The translations under genes were made by a program, and so were the position numbers. A stretch of 16,121 bases of DNA from Eggerthellaceae bacterium UBA3686 (lineage in GTDB: Bacteria; Actinomycetota; Coriobacteriia; Coriobacteriales; Eggerthellaceae). This document shows, piece after piece, positions 1 through 6,097 of the stretch. The first letter of the stretch is position 1. Each line of letters opens with the position of its first letter. Under the pieces are notes generated by a model. It saw nothing but the letters and a program-made list of their open reading frames with translations. It made no database searches and was not told where the DNA came from. Location of the stretch: positions 28,563 through 44,683 of the forward strand of contig DFIX01000039.1 of the NCBI GenBank assembly GCA_002371495.1, written 5' to 3'.

Positions 1-1175
1 CGCAGCTCGCGCAGGTCCAGGCGCAAGCGGCAGCACATCGAGCGCACATCGGAAGGCTCCATGTCGGAATTGATGTAGTTGCTGAAATACGGCGTGCCGT
101 ACTTGGCGGTCATTTCGAACAGAAGCTTGTTGTTCTCGGTCTCGTCCCAGTTGAAGTCGCGCGTAATCGAATACGTTGGAATCGGGTATTGGAAACCGCG
201 CCCGTTGGCGTCGCCCTCGATCATGATCTCGATGAACGCCTTGTTGACCATATCCATTTCGGCCTGGCATTCGCCATAGGTGAAGTCCATCTCTTTGCCG
301 CCGACGATTGCGGGCAGATTCTTCAGGTCCTCGGGGACCGTCCAGTCAAGCGTGATGTTGCTGAACGGCGCCTGCGTGCCCCAGCGGCTCGGTGTGTTGA
401 CGCCGTAGATGAACGACTGCACGCATTGCTTGACTTCCTTTTGCGTAAGGTTGTCGACGCGCACGAACGGCGCCAGATACGTGTCGAACGACGAGAACGC
501 CTGGGCGCCCGCCCATTCGTTCTGCATGATACCCAGGAAATTGACCATCTGGTTGCACAGCGTGGAAAGATGCGACGCGGGCGATGACGTAATCTTGCCG
601 GGCACGCCGCCCAAACCTTCCTGAATAAGCTGCTTGAGACTCCAACCGGCGCAGTAGCCGGTGAGCATCGACAGGTCGTGCAGGTGGATGGCAGCGCTGC
701 GGTGCGCTTCGGCGATCTCGTCATCGTAGACCTCAGACAGCCAGTAGTTGGCCGTGATGGCGCCCGAGTTTGAAAGGATCAGGCCGCCGACGGAGTACGT
801 GACCGTCGAGTTCTCTTTGACGCGCCAGTCGTTGATTTTAAGGTAGTTGTCGACGAGGTCCTTGTAGTTGAGCAGCGTGGAGTTGACGTTGCGGATCTTC
901 TCGCGCTGACGACGGTACAGGATGTAGGCCTTGGCCACGTCGGCGTAACCCGACTCCGACAGCACCTTCTCGACGCTGTCCTGGATGTCTTCGACCGTTA
1001 CCTTGCCGTCTTCGATCTTATCCTCGAAATCAGACGTGACATGAAGCGAGATGAGCTCGATGACGCTCGGGTGGTACTGCTTGCCGATCGCATCGAACGC
1101 CTTGGTGATCGCCGCGCTGATCTTGTCGATGTGGAACTCGACGACGGCGCCGTCGCGCTTGACTACCTGATACAT
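1..1175 (-). CDS. nrdD: Anaerobic (class III) ribonucleoside-triphosphate reductase, N-terminal 391 codons (3' end outside window)
   Basis: Reduces ribonucleoside triphosphates to deoxyribonucleotides in anaerobic cells by glycyl-radical chemistry, after activation by NrdG. The product begins MYQVVKRDGAVVEFHIDKI, a typical ATP-cone allosteric domain (about residues 2-90). The catalytic domain follows, with the signatures HLHDLSMLTGYCAGWSLKQL and QAFSSFDTYLAPFV, characteristic of NrdD. The frame is open to the window edge, so the C-terminal glycyl-radical loop and zinc-binding Cys cluster cannot be seen. The ATG at 1173-1175 is preceded by GAGGAG at a good distance. It is the last visible gene of a minus-strand series and lies 132 bp after nrdG. 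It has its own sigma70-like promoter with overlapping NrdR boxes, so it is probably transcribed separately from, or in addition to, readthrough from nrdG. Confidence 0.95.
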   Translation of the reverse strand, partial: MYQVVKRDGAVVEFHIDKISAAITKAFDAIGKQYHPSVIELISLHVTSDFEDKIEDGKVTVEDIQDSVEKVLSESGYADVAKAYILYRRQREKIRNVNSTLLNYKDLVDNYLKINDWRVKENSTVTYSVGGLILSNSGAITANYWLSEVYDDEIAEAHRSAAIHLHDLSMLTGYCAGWSLKQLIQEGLGGVPGKITSSPASHLSTLCNQMVNFLGIMQNEWAGAQAFSSFDTYLAPFVRVDNLTQKEVKQCVQSFIYGVNTPSRWGTQAPFSNITLDWTVPEDLKNLPAIVGGKEMDFTYGECQAEMDMVNKAFIEIMIEGDANGRGFQYPIPTYSITRDFNWDETENNKLLFEMTAKYGTPYFSNYINSDMEPSDVRSMCCRLRLDLREL

Positions 1176-1237
1176 ATACGACTCCTCTTAGACTGAACGC
1201 TCTCGTATGCTTTGCTTGCTGTAAACGAACGGCGTCT

Positions 1238-1266
1238 AATGTACCATCAGATGAGCCGAGTATCAA
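1238..1266 (-). promoter_or_regulatory. nrdD promoter (sigma70-like)
   Basis: Read on the minus strand: TTGATA (plus 1261-1266), a 17-bp spacer, then TACATT (plus 1238-1243). The -35 matches 5 of 6 consensus bases and the -10 matches 4 of 6, at ideal spacing. The predicted start point near 1231 leaves a leader of about 55 nt before the nrdD ATG. The -35 hexamer overlaps an NrdR box. Confidence 0.7.
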
Positions 1267-1276
1267 TATATTGTGT
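1261..1276. promoter_or_regulatory. NrdR box 1 (proximal)
   Basis: The core CAATATATTG (1264-1273) matches all ten core positions of the published NrdR box CwATATATwG and is followed by TGT as in the consensus. It overlaps the -35 element of the nrdD promoter, as expected for a repressor site. NrdR is the zinc/ATP-cone repressor of ribonucleotide reductase genes; its own gene is not in the window. Confidence 0.75.
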
Positions 1277-1292
1277 TGCTCACTATTAAATC

Positions 1293-1308
1293 TAAATATA
1301 TCTTGTAT
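1293..1308. promoter_or_regulatory. NrdR box 2 (distal, degenerate)
   Basis: The core ATATATCTTG (1296-1305) matches 8 of 10 core positions of the NrdR box. It starts exactly 32 bp from the core of box 1, the three-helical-turn spacing usual for paired NrdR boxes. It abuts the nrdG stop codon (1308-1310). Alone it would be weak; the phasing with box 1 makes it credible. Confidence 0.55.
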
Positions 1309-2003
1309 TAATCTTCGATGCCGCGCAATTCGACCGTTTTCACGTGCCGAGCTGCGATGTCCCTGAATTCGCGCATCGCGTCGAGGTGCGGAGCGGTAAG
1401 CTCGCGATTGGGAACCGCATCGTTTTCGACGAACGCCTGGAGGTAGTAGCGCTCTGCTCCTTCGATCCACGCGCCGATTTCTTCGAAATCATTCGCTTCG
1501 TGAAGACCGCCCACCACCGTCGTGCGAAACTCGTAGGGCACTTTTCCTGCCAGCAGCAACCCGATGCTCTCGTCTATCGGCGCAAGGTCCACGCTCGTAA
1601 GGCCGACCGTTGCCGCATACTTGGCGGGCGCGTTCTTCACGTCCATGGCGACGTAGTTAACAAGGCCCTCGCCGACAAGATGCGCGAGCATGCCAGGATG
1701 GTTGCCGTTCGTATCGAGTTTCACGTCGAAACCGGCTTCGCGAATTTTCCCGATGAAGTCGGGCAAATCCGCGCGCAGGCACGGCTCACCGCCCGTAATG
1801 GCAACGCCGTCGAGCAGTCCGCGACGCTTGGCCAGGAACGCGAAGAACTCGCCGTCGTCCACCGCTGCCGGCATCGGCCCCTCTACCAGGTCGAAGTTAT
1901 GGCAGAACGGGCAGCGGAAATCGCATCCGCCCAGAAAGACCGTGCATGCCACCCGTCCCGGGTAGTCGAGCAACGTCATCTTCTGCAAGCCTTGGATCTT
2001 CAT
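1308..2003 (-). CDS. nrdG: Anaerobic ribonucleotide reductase activating protein (radical SAM)
   Basis: A 231-aa radical SAM enzyme that installs the glycyl radical on NrdD. The N-terminus MKIQGLQKMTLLDYPGRVA is typical of the short NrdG/PflA-like activases. The cluster-binding motif CDFRCPFC (CX3CX2C) lies near residues 27-34, and GGEPCL is the expected GGE SAM-binding motif. I chose the ATG at 2001-2003 because GGAGGAGAGG lies just before it. An in-frame ATG at 2037-2039 would overlap the upstream stop as ATGA, but adds an atypical MMCRDGRRTEER leader and has no better ribosome site. It sits upstream of nrdD, the reverse of the common nrdD-nrdG order, and appears translationally coupled to the DUF4037 gene. 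Confidence 0.92.
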   Translation of the reverse strand: MKIQGLQKMTLLDYPGRVACTVFLGGCDFRCPFCHNFDLVEGPMPAAVDDGEFFAFLAKRRGLLDGVAITGGEPCLRADLPDFIGKIREAGFDVKLDTNGNHPGMLAHLVGEGLVNYVAMDVKNAPAKYAATVGLTSVDLAPIDESIGLLLAGKVPYEFRTTVVGGLHEANDFEEIGAWIEGAERYYLQAFVENDAVPNRELTAPHLDAMREFRDIAARHVKTVELRGIED

Positions 2004-2035
2004 CCTCTCCTCCGTTCGCCTGCCATCCCGACACA

Positions 2036-2977
2036 TCATATGCCAGCCAGGATGTGCATGTTGCGCAGGTCGCCATCGCCTATGCCGTCGTTGACCGCAT
2101 AGGCGTGCTTCTCGAGGTCACCACAATCGGCCTGCGACAGGCCCTGCTTTCGCAGTTCGGCAATCAGGTCCACCGCAACGCCCTCTATGACCTCGAGCTT
2201 GTCATGAGCGAGCTGGCCTTCGTTGTCGGTCGTAATCAGGTACTCGAACAATTCGGCTTCGAGTGCGAGCGTGGGCAGGGCCCGCAACGCCCTGAAACGC
2301 CATTTGTAGAACGGCTGGTACGTATTGTTGAGCAGAAAAATTGCCTCCATCGCGCTCTGTACGAACGTGATGACCGCAAGCTGTGCCGCGGCCGTCTCGC
2401 CATGGCGCAGACACCTCGGGTAATTGTACTGCCCTGCCTGAGCCGCCAAGAGCAGCTGCCCCGCCAGCTTTTTGCGGCGAATGTCCTCGGGGTAGCGGGC
2501 CAAGCGCGCGCGGATGCGGCTTACCTCACCCAATCCGTCATAGAACACCTGGCCATTCGTGGCCTCGGCCAACGCGTACGAAGGCAGGGCGAGCCATTGC
2601 CGCATCGTCAGCGCGCCGTCTGCGCTGCCCACCATGCGCTCGAACGCCTCGTGCGTCCGCATGACGCCGCGGCGCGAACCGCCGACGGGCGCCAAACCTG
2701 GATGCTCGATGCCCATGAACTCCTTGGGAAGCGCTGCATAGGCCCGCTCGAGCGCGAACGCCATCTTGCGGCCGACGATGTCCTCGTCCGGCAGCAGCAG
2801 CATGAACCCGGGGTCGAAGTCGTGGTCGCGCGACACTTCGTCGTCGAAGCCGAAGCACTCCGAACCGCTGCCGAACAAGCCTGCCGCCATATGCGGCAAC
2901 ACATCGGGAAATCGCTCCTCGAGCATGGGAAGGCCGTACGCGCGGAAATACGCCTCGGAGATCTCAAGCCCTTTCAT
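2036..2977 (-). CDS. DUF4037 nucleotidyltransferase-like protein
   Basis: A 313-aa protein. The segment GSGSECFGFDDEVSRDHDFD (about residues 36-55) is the signature of DUF4037 proteins. It resembles the nucleotidyltransferase active site: a GS motif followed by a D-x-D pair (DHDFD). The remainder is mostly alpha-helical, with no signal peptide or membrane segment, so it is probably cytosolic. The ATG at 2975-2977 has AAAGGAGA at good spacing; longer frames from 3070 lie inside the TPR gene. Its first 14 bp overlap the TPR gene's end, so the two are probably translationally coupled and may work as a pair. The nucleotide and target are unknown; placement before nrdG could be incidental. Confidence 0.85.
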   Translation of the reverse strand: MKGLEISEAYFRAYGLPMLEERFPDVLPHMAAGLFGSGSECFGFDDEVSRDHDFDPGFMLLLPDEDIVGRKMAFALERAYAALPKEFMGIEHPGLAPVGGSRRGVMRTHEAFERMVGSADGALTMRQWLALPSYALAEATNGQVFYDGLGEVSRIRARLARYPEDIRRKKLAGQLLLAAQAGQYNYPRCLRHGETAAAQLAVITFVQSAMEAIFLLNNTYQPFYKWRFRALRALPTLALEAELFEYLITTDNEGQLAHDKLEVIEGVAVDLIAELRKQGLSQADCGDLEKHAYAVNDGIGDGDLRNMHILAGI

Positions 2978-3794
2978 AAATCTCCTTTGCCCGCTCGCGC
3001 AAGTCGGCATCGACCAGGAAGTAACCGTAGTACGCGAAGGTCGGCGCGCATTTCTCGCAGACGAACGCATAGTAGCCGTCGTGCGGCAAAGATGGCGCGT
3101 CTAGTAGCGCAAGCGCCGCGTCCAAATACGATTCGACAGCTTCCTCGCAAGAGGCATCGGCCATGAACGCCTCGGCCGGCGGAGCATCCGGAGCAACGCC
3201 CAAAGCGGCACGCACGCGCGCAACGGCCGCGTCGGCCATGTTAAGGTAGGTGATCGCCTGCTCGAGCTCGCCGTTTTCGACGCCGGCCATGGTGGCGAGC
3301 GCGCGCTCGTACAGCTTGTCGGCCCTTTCGAAGTCCCCGGTCGCGACGCACACGAGCGCCATGTTGTTGTACAGGCCGCCGAGCAGATGCGGCGCCGTGC
3401 CCGAATTCTGCTCGTAGACCTGCGCGGCCTTCTTGAACAGCTCAAGCGACCGCTCGTCCCGACCGAACGCATTGCATGCGGTCGCCGCGTTAACGTACGT
3501 CGTACCGGCGCTGACCGTAGCACCCAAACCCAGCTCGTCAACAAGCCGCAGCGCCTCGTCGACGTTTGCAAGCGCGCGCTCTTTGTTGCCCACCTTGCGG
3601 AAATGCCCCACGAGCTCGTTTCGCACCATCAGCTCGCCACGCCGGTCGCTCACGGCGCGGGCCTCCTCGAGCCAGTACAGCAGGTGCCGTTCGGCCCCTT
3701 CGTAGTCGCGGCGACCCATGTACTCGTCGAGCTTCTGGACGATGCGCTCCTGGGGAATCGATCCTTTGCCGGCGCCGTATGCCCCGCGGTCCAT
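2964..3794 (-). CDS. Tetratricopeptide-repeat (TPR) protein
   Basis: A 276-aa soluble helical protein. Consecutive helix pairs have TPR character, for example GNKERALANVDEALRLVDEL, GRDERSLELFKKAAQVYEQ and GDFERADKLYERALATM, with Gly/Ala and Tyr at the usual positions. TPR arrays form protein-binding superhelices, so this is probably an adaptor, perhaps for the overlapping DUF4037 protein. The ATG at 3792-3794 follows GTAGGGGGC. A TTG start at 3815 would overlap the upstream gene and has no ribosome site. It lies 13 bp after the ArsC/Spx-like gene. No enzymatic motif is visible. Confidence 0.85.
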   Translation of the reverse strand: MDRGAYGAGKGSIPQERIVQKLDEYMGRRDYEGAERHLLYWLEEARAVSDRRGELMVRNELVGHFRKVGNKERALANVDEALRLVDELGLGATVSAGTTYVNAATACNAFGRDERSLELFKKAAQVYEQNSGTAPHLLGGLYNNMALVCVATGDFERADKLYERALATMAGVENGELEQAITYLNMADAAVARVRAALGVAPDAPPAEAFMADASCEEAVESYLDAALALLDAPSLPHDGYYAFVCEKCAPTFAYYGYFLVDADLRERAKEIYERA

Positions 3795-3807
3795 TTTGCC
3801 CCCTACA

Positions 3808-4158
3808 CTAGCCAATCATGGCTTGCCATTCGGCTTCCTTGAACCCGACGAGCACAGTATCGTCAAGCACGAGTAGCGGCCGCTTGACCAGCATGCCGTC
3901 AGTCGCCAACAGCTCGTACATCTCATCTTCGGTCATAGAGGGCAGCTTGTCTTTGAGTCCCAGGTCGCGGTAAAGCATACCCGATGTATTGAAGAACCGC
4001 CGCAGCGGCAAGTCACTCATCTTGTGCCACAGGCGCAGCTCGTCGACCGTGGGGTTGTCTTCGACGATATGGCGCTGGTCGAACTCGATGTTATGATCGT
4101 TAAGCCAGCTCATCGCCTTTTTGCAAGTCGAGCATTTCGGGTAATGGACAAACAGCAT
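3808..4158 (-). CDS. ArsC/Spx-family thioredoxin-fold protein
   Basis: A 116-aa protein starting MLFVHYPKCSTCKKAMSWL. The CxxC pair (Cys9, Cys12) in the PKCSTCKKA context is the family signature shared by Spx, MgsR, YffB and thioredoxin-linked arsenate reductases. The downstream LVKRPLLVLDD (around residue 90) contains the conserved Arg of the fold. Length matches the family (about 110-130 aa). A second Cys three residues on favours the Spx/YffB branch, that is redox sensing or reductase, over a true arsenate reductase; no arsenic genes are near. The ATG at 4156-4158 has AAAGGA upstream. It is the first gene of the five-gene minus-strand series ending in nrdD. Confidence 0.85.
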   Translation of the reverse strand: MLFVHYPKCSTCKKAMSWLNDHNIEFDQRHIVEDNPTVDELRLWHKMSDLPLRRFFNTSGMLYRDLGLKDKLPSMTEDEMYELLATDGMLVKRPLLVLDDTVLVGFKEAEWQAMIG

Positions 4159-4350
4159 GGGCGGTCCTTTCCGCTTAGTTCGGCTTCTCAACGTCTTCGC
4201 CATGCTATCACAGACTGATGCGACTTAAACATCGGCACCAGGCATAGCCAAGTCGGAAAAGGGAAAGACAACATGGCATGAAAGCGACCACCCCTTCTTT
4301 GCCGCCCGACGCCCTGCAAACGGCGCAGCATCAGGGCTCAGCGCGCCAGC

Positions 4351-4947
4351 TTACTGTTGGGCAACGAACGTATCGCGGTCGGGGGCAAAGGATCGCATGG
4401 CGTCGATTGTGCGTTGCATGAGCTCGTCGAGCTCCCAACCGCACAGTTCGGCGCCCTGGCGTATGACATCGCGCGAGCAGCCGGCCGCAAAGCGCTTGTC
4501 CTTGAACTTCTTCTTAAGGGACTTCAGCTCCAGGTCCATGACGCTCTTCGACGGGCGCATGAGCACCGCCGCGCCGATGAGGCCAGTCAGCTCGTCCACC
4601 GCATAAAGTACTTTCTCCATCGGAAGCTCGGGGTCGGGGCATCCCTCTGCCGCGAAGTTATGCGACTGTATGGCGTGCACGAGCTCGTCGGTGCCACCTG
4701 CCTCGCGCAACCACGGCTCGGCACGCAAAGTGTGTTCTTCGAGTTGCGGAAACTCCTCCCAATCTAAATCGTGCAACAGCCCGACGCAGCCCCAGAACTC
4801 CTCGTTTTCGGGATCGAGCTCGCGCGCAAAATAGCGCATCGTACCCTCGACTGTCTGGCCATGTTCGATATGAAACGGCTCCTTGTTATGCTCCTGCAAT
4901 AGCGAAAACGCGTCCTCGCGCGTAATTCCAGCTTCTAGTTTCGGCAT
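4351..4947 (-). CDS. HD-domain protein (putative metal-dependent phosphohydrolase)
   Basis: A 198-aa protein with the HD-superfamily metal site: His29 in HIEHGQTVEG, then His59-Asp60 in VGLLHDLDWE, and HAIQSHNF further on, where another ligand is expected. Such proteins hydrolyse phosphomonoesters or diesters, often of nucleotides. The substrate cannot be read from the sequence. No signal peptide or membrane helix is seen. The ATG at 4945-4947 has a strong AAAGGAGG. The 44-residue extension back to 5079 lacks family similarity and is rejected. It appears monocistronic: the transhydroxylase terminator lies upstream and 192 bp separate it from the ArsC-like gene. Confidence 0.85.
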   Translation of the reverse strand: MPKLEAGITREDAFSLLQEHNKEPFHIEHGQTVEGTMRYFARELDPENEEFWGCVGLLHDLDWEEFPQLEEHTLRAEPWLREAGGTDELVHAIQSHNFAAEGCPDPELPMEKVLYAVDELTGLIGAAVLMRPSKSVMDLELKSLKKKFKDKRFAAGCSRDVIRQGAELCGWELDELMQRTIDAMRSFAPDRDTFVAQQ

Positions 4948-5077
4948 GCATCCTCCTTTACCATTGTGCCTTGGAAGATGATATCGCAGCTGAACGTATC
5001 GTGTTGCTTGCGAGGCTGTCCGCAAAACCTCTAGAGCCCGAAACGTACGCATGAGCTCCCTTTCATCCCCTATCCTC

Positions 5078-5114
5078 AAAAAGGCGGTGTGGACCCCCAG
5101 ACTCCCACACCGCC
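5078..5114 (-). terminator. Rho-independent terminator of the molybdoenzyme operon
   Basis: A perfect 10-bp stem (GGCGGTGTGG at 5083-5092 with CCACACCGCC at 5105-5114) and a 12-nt loop. On the minus strand it is followed at once by TTTTT (plus 5078-5082). It lies 34 bp after the stop of the small-subunit gene. Confidence 0.88.
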
Positions 5115-5148
5115 CGATATATGGCTTATTTCTTTAAGATGAAACCGT

Positions 5149-5964
5149 TTACCCAAGCGGGACCATCTTGTACAGGCCCACGCGACCGATGTTGGCATCG
5201 GCTTCGGTGGCGTCGACGTCGGCGATCTCGCGCTCGACGTAGCCCTCGGCGTCGAACCACAGGTGGTACTTCTTGCCCTCGACCTGGCGGAACCAGAAGT
5301 CGCCGAACTCGTCGGTCGTGGTGGTGAGCACCTCGGCGGCTTCGTTGCCCTCTTCCTGCATGGTGACCTTGGCGCCGATGATCACCTCGTCGGCCATCGG
5401 GTCGATGGCCTGGCCGGCGACCCAGCGCTTGGGGAGGTTCAGGTAGTACACATTGGACTTCGGGTCGAGCTTCTCGGCCTTCGCGAGCTCGTCGGCGAAG
5501 TCTGCCTCGTCGCCGAAGCGCAGGCCGCCCACGGCGCAGGCATCGACGCAGCGCGGGACCGTCCAGCCGTCGTCGAGCAGGTGCGCGCAGCCCGTGCAGC
5601 CCTGCGGGATGTTCAGCTCGGCGTTCCAGTACACGCCCTCGAACTTCTCGGCGATGTCCTCGCGACCCTTCGCCTTCTCGGGGTCGATGACGACCAGGCC
5701 GTCCTCACGCTCCATCAAAACCTCGGGCGCATACTCGCGCAGGCCTTCGGTCTGCGCGCCGATGAGCGGCATGTAGGTCATGTTCACCTTCGGCACGCTG
5801 CCGTGCACGGTCTGCTCGACCTTGCACCAAAACTGGCCGGTGTCGGGCTGCTCGGCCGCGTAGGGCAGCCAGCTCGTTCCGCAGTGCTCGTCCTTACAGG
5901 CGATCTGACAGTTGTGGCAACCGTTGCAGCGATTCACGTCCACCAGGAATATCTTCTTCGACAT
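5149..5964 (-). CDS. Transhydroxylase-like molybdoenzyme, small iron-sulfur subunit
   Basis: A 271-aa electron-transfer subunit paired with the large subunit. The N-terminal ferredoxin motif CNGCHNCQIAC supplies Cys13/16/19/23. A second set, CTGCAHLL...RCVDAC, supplies Cys123/126/139/143. Together they suit two [4Fe-4S] clusters. From about residue 190 a beta-rich Cna-B/transthyretin-like domain follows (GAKVTM, TTDEFGDFWF, YHLWFDAEGY), the diagnostic C-terminal domain of the pyrogallol-phloroglucinol transhydroxylase small subunit, which has a similar length. The central Cys cluster I recall from the Pelobacter protein is absent here: residues 65-110 hold no Cys, though the flanking VVIDPEKAKG is kept. 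No Tat signal, so cytoplasmic. GAGAGGA precedes the ATG. A REPIN-like hairpin lies between it and the large-subunit gene. Confidence 0.9.
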   Translation of the reverse strand: MSKKIFLVDVNRCNGCHNCQIACKDEHCGTSWLPYAAEQPDTGQFWCKVEQTVHGSVPKVNMTYMPLIGAQTEGLREYAPEVLMEREDGLVVIDPEKAKGREDIAEKFEGVYWNAELNIPQGCTGCAHLLDDGWTVPRCVDACAVGGLRFGDEADFADELAKAEKLDPKSNVYYLNLPKRWVAGQAIDPMADEVIIGAKVTMQEEGNEAAEVLTTTTDEFGDFWFRQVEGKKYHLWFDAEGYVEREIADVDATEADANIGRVGLYKMVPLG

Positions 5965-5985
5965 TTGTCGTTTCCTCTCTCGTAT

Positions 5986-6079
5986 GCGTGAACAGGGGAC
6001 GGAGGAATGTTCACGCGTTGGGCCCTCCGGGCAAACTTGCCCCCATTAGCGTGAACATTCCTCCGTCCCCTGTTCACGC
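5986..6079. repeat. REPIN-like inverted repeat, copy A (inside the molybdoenzyme operon)
   Basis: Two 31-bp arms (5986-6016 and 6049-6079) are exact reverse complements, separated by 32 bp. Each arm is itself bounded by GCGTGAAC...GTTCACGC, so single arms can fold too. The core GGGGACGGAGGAATGTTCA recurs in copies B and C. In the operon transcript it would form a very stable hairpin ending about 21 nt before the small-subunit start and just before its ribosome site. The structure matches REPIN/RAYT-type elements; no transposase gene is in the window. Confidence 0.85.
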
Positions 6080-6097
6080 TCGTTACGCTGGTCCTTG

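Noticed and set aside
1946..3166. A 406-codon plus-strand frame opposite nrdG, DUF4037 and TPR genes
   Set aside because: It spans three real minus-strand genes and shows no recognisable domain; a shadow frame.
4311..4337. GCCCTG/CAGGGC hairpin after the HD-domain gene as a terminator
   Set aside because: Only 6 bp of stem, a long loop and no T run on either strand.
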